Part shown: in pieces, positions 1 through 6,865 of the stretch
Layout: each line of letters opens with the position of its first letter
How positions within the stretch are numbered: the first letter of the stretch is position 1
Assembly: GCA_039583695.1 (NCBI GenBank)
Contig: JAVKSL010000006.1
Location: forward strand, 1 to 64,000
Length of the DNA: 64,000 bases
Reading direction: 5' to 3'
DNA from: JAVKSL01 sp039583695
GTDB lineage: Bacteria; Actinomycetota; Acidimicrobiia; Acidimicrobiales; JAJPHD01
Program-made: the position numbers and the translations under genes
The notes under the pieces: generated by a model
What the model saw: the letters and a program-made list of their open reading frames with translations, nothing else
Told to the model about the DNA's origin: nothing
The model's database searches: none

Positions 1-84
1 GCCGGGCTCGGAGGGGGCGGCGCCGGGCTCGGAGGGGGCGGCGCCGGGCTCGGGGAGGGCGGCGCCGGGCTCGGAGGGCAAAGC
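1..84. repeat. 21-bp in-frame tandem repeat inside mfd
   Basis: Four head-to-tail 21-bp units lie at 1-21, 22-42, 43-63 and 64-84. The first two are identical and the last two carry a few changes. Read on the minus strand they encode the heptad AAPSEPG. The array may continue beyond the window. Confidence 0.9.
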
Positions 85-432
85 GCGCCCCTCGGGTGCC
101 GGCACGCCGGTCAGGTGCCACAAGACCCGCAGCCGCCGGCCCATAGTCTCCACGCTGGGGCTCACCCGCTCGAACGGGAGGGTCTCCCAAGCCGGAAAGG
201 ACTCCACCTCCTCCCGGCCTAGCCACACACCGAGATCGTGGGCCAGGCGCTGAGCCTCGACACCCGTGGGCGTGACGACGAGGATCGGCGCGCGTGCCGA
301 CAGGTGAGCCAGCCCTGCGATCACGAACGCCCGTGCCGACTCAGGCACAGACACGACCGCGTGCGAGACGCCCACCAGCTCGGTGAGGACCCGTTCGTCT
401 CGCAGCAGCGGGGGCAGGGATCGCAAGCTCAA
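1..432 (-). CDS. mfd: Transcription-repair coupling factor Mfd, N-terminal part (cut by window edge)
   Basis: Mfd is the ATP-dependent translocase that removes RNA polymerase stalled at DNA lesions and recruits UvrA. Only 144 codons are present and the gene runs off the left edge. Residues 50-67 (ILVVTPTGVEAQRLAHDL) and 79-92 (FPAWETLPFERVSP) match the UvrB-like N-terminal module of Mfd. An in-frame TAG lies four codons upstream of a TTG at 432, so the start is TTG at 432 or TTG at 426; no strong ribosome binding site is visible. From residue 117 to the edge there are four copies of a 7-residue unit (AAPSEPG and variants), an insertion not expected in Mfd. Its neighbours pth and rplY are usual mfd neighbours in actinobacteria. 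Identification is firm; the start is uncertain. Confidence 0.85.
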   Translation of the reverse strand, partial: MSLRSLPPLLRDERVLTELVGVSHAVVSVPESARAFVIAGLAHLSARAPILVVTPTGVEAQRLAHDLGVWLGREEVESFPAWETLPFERVSPSVETMGRRLRVLWHLTGVPAPEGRALPSEPGAALPEPGAAPSEPGAAPSEPG

Positions 433-480
433 ATCGGCCCCAGGCTAGCGCCTGCCAGCCGGACCGATCACAAAGTTCGA

Positions 481-1632
481 TCAGAGCAGGCGGCGACCTT
501 TGCGACCGGCCACCTCGGCGATCAGCTCACCAAGCTTGAATCCCTGGGCATCGGTGGATCTGATGACCTGAGCAACGCTGGCAGCCAGCCTGTCGAGCCC
601 GGCCTTTTGCTCCCGGGACGCCTGAGCTGCCTGCGCCGCTTGGGCATCGGTGCGGGCGAAGCCGGCGGCCTGGTTTTCGGCCAGGGTGTCCAGCTGGGCT
701 AGGAACGTGTCCAACCGGGAGGAAAGCTCGCCAACCTGTGACACCACAGCACCGATCCCGCCACCGGCCTCCTCCACGGCGCCCCCCAGGCTGCCCACCG
801 TCGCCCCGATCCCCCTTACCGCCTCAGCGGCGCCGCTCACCGCCTGAGCCACCCCGGTCATCCCGGCGTCGAGGATCTGGAATCCCTCGGCCGTGGTCGC
901 CTCGCTATGGGCGGCACGCTTTTCCAAGGTGACGCCGAGCCGCTCGAGGGTGGCCCCAAGGCGCTCGACGACCGCCGTCCGTCGCTCCAGCACCTCGGAC
1001 AAGCTGGCGAAGCGAGCCTCCAGGTCGCGACGCTGGTGGGCCAGCCGCTGCTCCAGGGTCGCGACCAAGCGGGCAGGAACACCGCTGGCCAGCTCTTCGA
1101 TGGGCGCCGCGATCCGGGCCCCTACGGCAGCCGCGACCTGAGCTGGTAGGTCAGTCAGCTTGGTCTCCTGGCCCTGCCAAGTTACCTGGTGGGTAGTGAC
1201 CAGATCGGCGATCTTCTTGGAGAGGATCCTCTGGGAGGTGTCGAGCTCGGCCTCCATGCGTCGAGCGAGGCTCTCCAGCCGCCGCACCATGATCCCCCCC
1301 ACGGAGGTCCCCACCCGGTCGGCCACCGCAGCCGGGACCGACGCTTGTAGAGCATCGGTCGTCCTACCGAGGCCGGCAACAGCCTCGTTCAGCTTGCCCT
1401 CCAGGGCAGGCGCCACGCTTCCGGCGACCGCTGCCGCCACCTCGTCTCGGAACTGGGCCAGCGCCGCCTCCTGCCTGGCCGCGACCGCGCTGGCCACCTC
1501 GTCCGAGAGGTGCACCAGCGCCGCCTCCTGACCCGGAGTGAAGTCCGGGGTTCGTGAGGAAGGGGCGTCGTCTGACTGGACTACTTCAGCCGCAACCTCG
1601 TCGCCTTGATCGTCGGATGACATAGCTGCCAC
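481..1632 (-). CDS. Predicted long coiled-coil protein, function unknown
   Basis: This 383-residue protein is rich in Ala, Glu, Leu and Arg with heptad-like spacing over most of its length. I see no transmembrane segment, signal peptide or catalytic motif. An acidic N-terminus (residues 1-30) is followed by repeated phrases such as DEVASAVAARQEAALAQ and DEVAAAVAGSVAP; the middle (about 170-250) is Arg/Glu-rich and the C-terminus is basic (AGRKGRRLL). The start is probably GTG at 1632, preceded by AAAGGT; an in-frame ATG at 1623 is the alternative. The stop lies 48 bp before mfd on the same strand, so co-transcription is plausible. It could be a structural or chromosome/cell-pole organising protein, but nothing here proves that. 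Confidence 0.7.
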   Translation of the reverse strand: MAAMSSDDQGDEVAAEVVQSDDAPSSRTPDFTPGQEAALVHLSDEVASAVAARQEAALAQFRDEVAAAVAGSVAPALEGKLNEAVAGLGRTTDALQASVPAAVADRVGTSVGGIMVRRLESLARRMEAELDTSQRILSKKIADLVTTHQVTWQGQETKLTDLPAQVAAAVGARIAAPIEELASGVPARLVATLEQRLAHQRRDLEARFASLSEVLERRTAVVERLGATLERLGVTLEKRAAHSEATTAEGFQILDAGMTGVAQAVSGAAEAVRGIGATVGSLGGAVEEAGGGIGAVVSQVGELSSRLDTFLAQLDTLAENQAAGFARTDAQAAQAAQASREQKAGLDRLAASVAQVIRSTDAQGFKLGELIAEVAGRKGRRLL

Positions 1633-1934
1633 CGTATACCTTTGCTAGACAGCCTGCCGACTGTCTCGTCCAGCCCGATGCAGCAGTCGCTCGGAGCCGG
1701 CGCAGGGGGTAGGGACAGGATCGTCTCTCCCAGGCTTACTCGGCACTCGCTCGCAGAGGGATAGGCGACAGCTGCCCAGATCACGCACTGGGCGGGCTCT
1801 CCGGTCAGAGCCGAGGGCCACTCCGGCGCAACAGGCAATAGTCCGCCTTGAAGCCTCCCGCGCCAGGCAGTCCGGTGCTGGAGCGGGCTCCCGCACACCG
1901 TGGGAGCTGGCGGTGGATGTTGACCCGGATGGTG
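1633..1934. other. Gene-free stretch between the coiled-coil gene and the MITE-like element
   Basis: About 300 bp with no convincing gene on either strand. Open frames here lack start signals and recognisable protein sequence. It presumably carries the promoter of the minus-strand coiled-coil gene, but no clear -35/-10 pair is seen. Confidence 0.5.
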
Positions 1935-2040
1935 TAAGGGCCTGTACGAGAACAACCTGGGCGGCGAAGCCGCTCAAATGCTGTCCTCATCAGGGCTATA
2001 GCTGTGCCCGCCGCCCAGGTTGTTCTCTGCCAGGCCCTAA
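1935..2040. mobile_element. 106-bp palindromic MITE-like element, copy 1
   Basis: The element begins TAAGGGCCTG and ends CAGGCCCTAA. Its ends form an inverted repeat of about 30 bp (AGAACAACCTGGGCGGCG on the left, its complement on the right) with about three mismatches next to the tips. The roughly 45-bp interior encodes nothing. A second, inverted copy lies at 27216-27321, which shows that it is dispersed. The A/T-rich dinucleotide at each tip would fit a TA target, as in many MITEs (inference). It sits just downstream of the pth stop codon. Confidence 0.8.
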
Positions 2041-2047
2041 GCGTCGC

Positions 2048-2692
2048 TCATCGTTCCCCGAATTGGTTGAAGCGGTTCATCGCCGCCTCCACCCCCTCGC
2101 TCAGGATCACCTCGACCGCGTCCGCCGCCTCCTCGACCGCGACATCCAGCCGCGCGCGCTCGGGGCCTCGGGGGGCATGAAGGACGTAGTCCACCCCGGC
2201 CTGGCGCCCTGGCGGCTTGCCGATGCCGATGCGAACCCGGACAAAGCCATCACCGTGCACGTGGGCCTGGATCGAGCGCAGGCCATTGTGCCCAGCGGTG
2301 CCACCACCGAGCTTCACCTTGACCCTGCCCGACGGCAGATCCAGCTCGTCATGCACGACCACCAGGCGCCCCAGGTCCGAGATCCCGTGACGGCGCATGA
2401 GGGGCGCCACCGCGGCGCCCGAGTCGTTCATGAAGGTCTGAGGGAAGGCGAGAGCCAGCAACCGCTCCCCGAGCCGGACCTCGCCCGCCAGCGACCGGGT
2501 ACCCCTGGTGACCCGGAGCCTTGCGCCGTGGCGCCGGGCGAGGCTGGCAATCACCTCGGCACCCACATTATGGCGGGTGTGCTCGTACCCGGCCCCCGGG
2601 TTGCCCAGACCGACGGCCAGGAGATCTGCTGCAGCCCCGGCCCGAGCCAGCCCGCTGCCGGACGCGGACCTGGGCAAGGCGGCCCGGAACAT
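2048..2692 (-). CDS. pth: Peptidyl-tRNA hydrolase
   Basis: Pth cleaves the ester bond of peptidyl-tRNA released from stalled ribosomes and recycles tRNA in the cytoplasm. The 214-residue product shows the family signatures in order: VGLGNPG (about 27-33), YEHTRHNVG containing the catalytic His (about 36-44), FPQTFMNDSG (about 83-92), VVHDELDLP (about 111-119) and GGGTAGHNGLRS (about 128-139). About 24 residues precede the usual start of the fold, so the true start could be internal, but no better start is visible. It lies 12 bp after rplY on the same strand; rplY-pth is a common actinobacterial pair. Confidence 0.95.
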   Translation of the reverse strand: MFRAALPRSASGSGLARAGAAADLLAVGLGNPGAGYEHTRHNVGAEVIASLARRHGARLRVTRGTRSLAGEVRLGERLLALAFPQTFMNDSGAAVAPLMRRHGISDLGRLVVVHDELDLPSGRVKVKLGGGTAGHNGLRSIQAHVHGDGFVRVRIGIGKPPGRQAGVDYVLHAPRGPERARLDVAVEEAADAVEVILSEGVEAAMNRFNQFGER

Positions 2693-2704
2693 CGAGGCTT
2701 GGGT

Positions 2705-3346
2705 TTAGCCGCCCGCAGGCGCTACGTCACCGCCAGGCTCGGGCTCCAGCGCAGTCGCGCCAGCCTCCGCAACCTCCTCCAGGCCCGTCGCCTGCGGCGG
2801 CTGGGCCACCACGATCATCTGGTCGGCCTCCGCCTCCGCCTCGACTCCGTCCGGAAGGTCCAGGTCGCCCACCCTGATGGCATCACCGATCTCCAGCTCG
2901 GAGATATCCACCTCGATTGTCGTGGGTATGTTTCCGGGCAGGGCGCGAATCGCCAGGCTGAAGGCCAGCTGCTCGACCACCCCGTCACCCCGGTGGACCG
3001 CCTCTGCATCGCCCACAAGGGTAATGGAAACCTCAGCGCCCACCACCTCGTCCCGGCGCACGATCACGAAGTCGGCGTGCAACAGCGTTCCCTTGACCGG
3101 GTGACGCTGAAGCTCCTTGGCCATGGCCAGATGGGTGGTCTCGCCAACCTGCAGCGCCAGGAGGGTGTTTGCGCCCGCGGCTGAGGTTAGCGCCCCCCGG
3201 AGCTCCCGGGCATCGACCGCAACCGCAAGCGGGGTGGTCCCGTGCCCGTAGATGACCGCGGGCAGCTGACCCGCGCCACGCAGCCGTCGGGAGGAACGCG
3301 ACCCGGTGGTCCTGCCTGGGTGAGCTACAAGAGTGATCTCGGCCAT
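2705..3346 (-). CDS. rplY: Ribosomal protein bL25, Ctc/TL5 type
   Basis: This 5S rRNA-binding protein of the large subunit has the two-domain Ctc form. Residues 1-95 are the L25 beta-barrel (RTTGSRSSRRLRGAGQLPAV, VIYGHG, KGTLLHADF) and residues 96-185 are the TL5 domain (LPGNIPTTIEVDISELEIGD, DLPDGVE). The C-terminal tail (about 185-213) is acidic and Gly/Pro/Ala-rich. The length, 213 residues, is normal for the long form. It leads the rplY-pth pair on the minus strand. The region upstream holds repeats rather than prs or glmU, the common upstream neighbours in actinobacteria. Confidence 0.95.
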   Translation of the reverse strand: MAEITLVAHPGRTTGSRSSRRLRGAGQLPAVIYGHGTTPLAVAVDARELRGALTSAAGANTLLALQVGETTHLAMAKELQRHPVKGTLLHADFVIVRRDEVVGAEVSITLVGDAEAVHRGDGVVEQLAFSLAIRALPGNIPTTIEVDISELEIGDAIRVGDLDLPDGVEAEAEADQMIVVAQPPQATGLEEVAEAGATALEPEPGGDVAPAGG

Positions 3347-3381
3347 GCGCTCAGACTAGCCGGGCAAGGCGCTGGTCGTGA

Positions 3382-3420
3382 GTGGGCACGGCGGCGCGGC
3401 GAGCGGCGCCATATTCCTCG
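3382..3420. repeat. Dispersed ~38-bp repeat (GTGGGCACGGCG...CATATTC), copy a
   Basis: It starts GTGGGCACGGCGGCGCGGCG and ends with a CATATTC segment. Related copies lie at 3643-3680 and 3704-3740 in the same orientation, and at about 26640-26684 in the opposite orientation. The role is unknown. Confidence 0.65.
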
Positions 3421-3520
3421 GGGTCCGATCCGCTCGATGATCATGGCGTCTGCCGCCAGTTGTCGCACACCAGAGATCCACGCGCCGGAATCATCCAGGT
3501 GTAACGCCGGCCAGCCGGGT

Positions 3521-3565
3521 AGCGATTGCAGTTGTGCCCCAAAAAGCGCGCTAAGTGCAATCGCT
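3521..3565. repeat. Hairpin repeat of the AAGTGCAATCGCTTC family, copy 1
   Basis: AGCGATTGCA at 3521-3530 pairs perfectly with TGCAATCGCT at the right end. The right arm CTAAGTGCAATCGCTTCG also occurs in a longer hairpin at 37684-37734. There is no U-tract, so it does not look like a terminator. Confidence 0.6.
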
Positions 3566-3642
3566 TCGGGTCTCCGACACCCACGCAGGAGCGCTAGCAC
3601 CCAGCCGGGCACAACACACCGCTGGCGGACCGTTTCCCAGGT

Positions 3643-3680
3643 CGGGCACGGCGGCGCGGCGAGAGGCGGCATATTCCCCC
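3643..3680. repeat. Dispersed ~38-bp repeat, copy b
   Basis: CGGGCACGGCGGCGCGGCGA followed by GAGGCGGCATATTC; nearly the same as the copy at 3382-3420. Confidence 0.65.
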
Positions 3681-3703
3681 CTTAGGGTGGGCGCCGAGGG
3701 TGG

Positions 3704-3740
3704 GTGGGCACGGCGGATGCCGAGCACGGAGGCATACGCC
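3704..3740. repeat. Dispersed ~38-bp repeat, copy c (diverged)
   Basis: It begins GTGGGCACGGCG and ends GGAGGCATACGCC. This is the most diverged of the three local copies. Confidence 0.45.
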
Positions 3741-3783
3741 CCTTCTTTGCGGGGCCGACTTCGACTATTGGGCTTGATTTGGC

Positions 3784-3789
3784 TAGATT
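3784..3789 (+). promoter_or_regulatory. Probable -10 box for a leaderless ctaC transcript
   Basis: TAGATT is followed by 8 nt and then the ATG of ctaC. No ribosome binding site precedes the ATG, so transcription probably starts at or next to the start codon. No convincing -35 is seen. Confidence 0.45.
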
Positions 3790-3797
3790 CACCGACG

Positions 3798-4670
3798 ATG
3801 CCCGCCGGCCAGGACTCACCGACCCCCAGAAGGCGCTCGTACCGTCGAGCCGCGCTGGTCGTGATCGTCGTGGCGGGCGCGCTCGTGCTGGCCGGGTGCA
3901 ACAACCTGCCCACGTTCGGGACCTTCCCTCCCGTGACCAAGCAGGAGGGCGACGCGTACAGCCTGTACCAGTCCATCACGCTCTTGGCCATGGTCATTGG
4001 CGCCTTCATCTGGGCCCTGATCTTCTGGTGCGTGTTCCGCTACCGGCGCAACCGCCGCAACGGCCAGCCGGTCGAGGCCGGGGCTGTGCCCAAGCAGACC
4101 CGGTACAACCTCAAGTGGGAGGTGGCCTACACCATCTCCCCGATCATCATCGTCGCCGGCCTTTTCGGCTATACGGTGGTCGCCGAGAACCAGTCCACCA
4201 TCGTGCACAAGCACCCCGCGATCACCGTGGATGTGACCGGGTTCCAGTGGGGCTGGCGCTTCGACTACCCGTTGCCCAACGGAGAGCACATCACAGTGTT
4301 GCCCAAGGGGGAGCCGACACCGACGCTCGCCCAGGTCACCACTGGTTTGCCAGCTCTGATCCCGGTCGAGACCTATCCGACGCTGGTACTGCCTGAGGGC
4401 GAGATGGTACAGATCAACCTGGTCTCCAACGACGTTGTGCACGGGTTCTACATCCCGGAGTTCCTGTTCAGCCGCTACGCGCTGCCTGGGATAACCAACG
4501 AGTTCGACTTCACTGCCACAAGGGCCGGACTCTTCACCGGGCGCTGCACCCAGTTCTGTGGCCTATACCACACCGAGATGCAGTTTTTCGTGCAGGTCCT
4601 GCCCCCGTCCGCCTACACCGCCTGGGTGGCTGCCCATGAGGTGCCGATCCCGAAGGTGCCGCTCACATGA
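3798..4670 (+). CDS. ctaC: Cytochrome c oxidase subunit II (CuA subunit), lipoprotein type
   Basis: Subunit II takes electrons from cytochrome c through its binuclear CuA centre and passes them to subunit I. The 290-residue product has a basic N-terminus and a lipobox (LVLAGC, Cys34), two membrane helices (about 52-75 and 102-122) and an extracytoplasmic cupredoxin domain. The CuA ligands are visible in VVHGFYIPEF and in CTQFCGLYHTEM near the C-terminus. The start was placed at the ATG before the signal peptide because the frame upstream crosses dispersed repeats. It overlaps ctaD by 4 bp (ATGA), so the two are translationally coupled. Confidence 0.95.
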   Translation: MPAGQDSPTPRRRSYRRAALVVIVVAGALVLAGCNNLPTFGTFPPVTKQEGDAYSLYQSITLLAMVIGAFIWALIFWCVFRYRRNRRNGQPVEAGAVPKQTRYNLKWEVAYTISPIIIVAGLFGYTVVAENQSTIVHKHPAITVDVTGFQWGWRFDYPLPNGEHITVLPKGEPTPTLAQVTTGLPALIPVETYPTLVLPEGEMVQINLVSNDVVHGFYIPEFLFSRYALPGITNEFDFTATRAGLFTGRCTQFCGLYHTEMQFFVQVLPPSAYTAWVAAHEVPIPKVPLT

Positions 4671-6355
4671 CCCTCCTCGATGACCGACCCGCAATCCTCG
4701 TCGACGAGCCCGAGCATCACCACGAGGGCCCGTCGGGGCTCTACCAGTGGATCACCAGCACCGACCACAAGGTGATCGGCAAGAGCTATCTGTACACCTC
4801 GATCGTGTTCTTCTTGCTGGCCGGGCTCATGGCGCTGATGATCCGCACCCAGCTGATCATGCCCAACAACACTTTCGGCAGCCAGCAGACCTACGACGAG
4901 CTGTTTACCATGCACGGCAGCCTGATGATGTACCTGTTCGCTGGGCCATTCGCCTTCGCTGGCTTTGCCAACCTGATAATCCCCATCCAGGTCGGGGCGC
5001 CGGACATGGCGTTTCCCCGTCTCAACCTGCTCTCCTACTGGCTGTACCTGTCGGGGGGCCTCATCCTGGTGGGTGGGTTCTTCGTGTCGGGGGGAGCTGC
5101 TGACTTCGGCTGGGTGGCCTACGCCCCGCTGTCGGGCATCATCCGCTCTCCCGGAGCCGGGCCGGACATGTGGATCGCCGGGCTGATCCTGACCGGCTTC
5201 TCTGCCATCTTCACCGGGATCAACCTGGTCACCACCATCTTCTACCTCCGTGCCCCAGGCATGACGATGTTTCGGATCCCCATCTTCTCCTGGAACATGC
5301 TGGTCACTGCCATCCTGATCCTCATCGCCTTCCCGGTGCTGACCAGCGCCCTGGTGATGCTGTACGCCGACCGCCACCTGGGGACTCACTTCTTCACGGT
5401 GGTGGGTGGTGGGGTGCCTGTGCTGTGGCAGAACCTCTTCTGGTTCTTTGGGCACCCTGAGGTGTACATCCTGGCCTTACCATACTTCGGCATCGTCACC
5501 GAGATCCTCCCGGTCTTCTCGCGCAAGCCGGTGTTCAGCTATAAAGGCCTGGTCTTCGCCACCCTGCTCATAGCCGGGCTATCCACGGGCGTGTGGGCGC
5601 ATCATATGTTCACCACAGGGGTGGTGCTGCTGCCGTTCTTTGCCGGGATGTCCTACCTGATCGCCGTGCCGACGGGGCTCAAGTTCTTTGCCTGGATCGG
5701 CACGATGTGGCGAGGGCACCTCACCTTTGAGACACCGATGCTGTTCGCAATTGGCTTCTTGGTCGTGTTCCTGCTGGGCGGGCTTTCGGGGGTGATCCTG
5801 GCGGCACCGCCGATCGACTTCTTCGTTCACGACACCTACTACGTGGTGGCCCACTTCCACGAGGTGCTGATCGGGACCGCGGTGCTGGGTGGCTTCGGTG
5901 GGTTCTACTACTGGTATCCCAAGTTCACCGGGCGCATGCTGCGCGAGCCTTTGGGCCAGACCCACTTCGTCATGTTGATCGTCGGCTTCCTGCTCCAGAC
6001 CATGCCCCAGTACGTGCTGGGCCTGGAAGGTATGCCCCGGCGCATCGCCACCTACACGGTGGCCGAGCACTGGACTACACTCAACGTGATCTCCAGCTGC
6101 GGGGGCTACCTGATCGGGCTGTCGTTCGCCGTCTGGCTGGTCAACCTGTGGATCTCGTGGCGCCATCCGATCCTGGCCGGTGACGACCCCTGGGGCGGGC
6201 ACACCCTCGAGTGGGCGACCACGTCCCCTCCGCCGCATCACAACTTCTACTCGATCCCGCCGATCCGTTCGGAGCGGCCCACCTGGGACATGAACCACGA
6301 GGAGCCGCCGCCCGGGTCTGACGTCCAAGGCCCGACCGGGATAACCGTGAGATGA
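4667..6355 (+). CDS. ctaD: Cytochrome c oxidase subunit I (heme-copper oxidase)
   Basis: This is the catalytic subunit, reducing O2 to water and pumping protons. The 562-residue protein has about 12 membrane helices. FFGHPEVYIL carries the CuB His, the Glu that ends the D channel and the cross-linked Tyr; WAHHMFTTG supplies two more CuB His; VVAHFHEVL holds the heme a3 and heme a His ligands. The Glu motif marks an A1-type oxidase. One oddity is HFHE, where most family members have HFHY. The gene overlaps ctaC and ctaF by 4 bp each, forming a three-gene coupled operon. Confidence 0.96.
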   Translation: MTLLDDRPAILVDEPEHHHEGPSGLYQWITSTDHKVIGKSYLYTSIVFFLLAGLMALMIRTQLIMPNNTFGSQQTYDELFTMHGSLMMYLFAGPFAFAGFANLIIPIQVGAPDMAFPRLNLLSYWLYLSGGLILVGGFFVSGGAADFGWVAYAPLSGIIRSPGAGPDMWIAGLILTGFSAIFTGINLVTTIFYLRAPGMTMFRIPIFSWNMLVTAILILIAFPVLTSALVMLYADRHLGTHFFTVVGGGVPVLWQNLFWFFGHPEVYILALPYFGIVTEILPVFSRKPVFSYKGLVFATLLIAGLSTGVWAHHMFTTGVVLLPFFAGMSYLIAVPTGLKFFAWIGTMWRGHLTFETPMLFAIGFLVVFLLGGLSGVILAAPPIDFFVHDTYYVVAHFHEVLIGTAVLGGFGGFYYWYPKFTGRMLREPLGQTHFVMLIVGFLLQTMPQYVLGLEGMPRRIATYTVAEHWTTLNVISSCGGYLIGLSFAVWLVNLWISWRHPILAGDDPWGGHTLEWATTSPPPHHNFYSIPPIRSERPTWDMNHEEPPPGSDVQGPTGITVR

Positions 6356-6861
6356 GCGAGAACACCGACAGCGGCCGTTCCGATGAGGTCGAGGCGGCTG
6401 GCCAGTCCGAGCACTGGGTGCGCGATTGGTTCCGTCGTTCTTGGGGGACGAGCAAGGGGACGGGGGGGTTCAGGTTCGAGGCTGCGATCTACTTGGGCAC
6501 CGCCGCCTTCTTCGCGGTGGTGCTGGCGATCTACTGGTTCACCAGCTACGAGGGTGGCGGAGCGGTGATGCTGCTGTTCACCGTGTGCCTGGGTCTGTTA
6601 CCCGGCAGCTACATGTTCTTCTGGTCTCGCCGGATGAAGAAGCGCCCGGAGGACCGCCTCGATGCCGAGGTCGACGATGGGGTCGGCCCGGTGGGCAGCT
6701 TCCCCGACCAGAGCGTCTGGCCGTTCGTGCTGGGCATCTCGATAGGATTTTGCGCCCTGGGCCTGGTGTTCGGCCCCTGGTTGGGTCTCGTCGGAGGCAT
6801 CGGGGCATTCTGTGCGGTAGCCGGGGTCACGATGGAGAGCCGCCGCGGAGGCAACATCTAA
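6352..6861 (+). CDS. ctaF: Cytochrome c oxidase subunit IV, actinobacterial CtaF type
   Basis: A small membrane subunit found in actinobacterial cytochrome c oxidase. The 169 residues have a soluble acidic N-terminus and hydrophobic segments at about 44-63, 70-88, 121-138 and 140-157. The central loop KKRPEDRLDAEVDDGVGPVG and the following FPDQSVWPF are typical of the family. Its ATGA start overlap with ctaD fits assembly with subunits I and II. No subunit III gene lies nearby. Confidence 0.88.
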   Translation: MSENTDSGRSDEVEAAGQSEHWVRDWFRRSWGTSKGTGGFRFEAAIYLGTAAFFAVVLAIYWFTSYEGGGAVMLLFTVCLGLLPGSYMFFWSRRMKKRPEDRLDAEVDDGVGPVGSFPDQSVWPFVLGISIGFCALGLVFGPWLGLVGGIGAFCAVAGVTMESRRGGNI

Positions 6862-6865
6862 GGGG

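Larger units (their letters stand above)
3347..3797. other. Gene-free, repeat-rich region between rplY and ctaC
   Basis: About 450 bp with no supported gene. It contains three copies of a roughly 38-bp dispersed repeat (3382-3420, 3643-3680, 3704-3740), an imperfect hairpin (3521-3565), a 27-bp stretch nearly identical to the 3' end of the thiolase gene (3421-3447), and the probable ctaC promoter at its right end. A long plus-strand frame running into ctaC from 3555 is not believable as protein. Confidence 0.7.

Noticed and set aside
1913..3184. 423-codon plus-strand open frame opposite pth and rplY
   Set aside because: Lies antisense to two conserved genes and begins inside the MITE-like element.
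3555..3797. N-terminal extension of ctaC by 81 codons
   Set aside because: The extension crosses dispersed repeats, precedes a normal lipoprotein signal peptide, and has no ribosome binding site.
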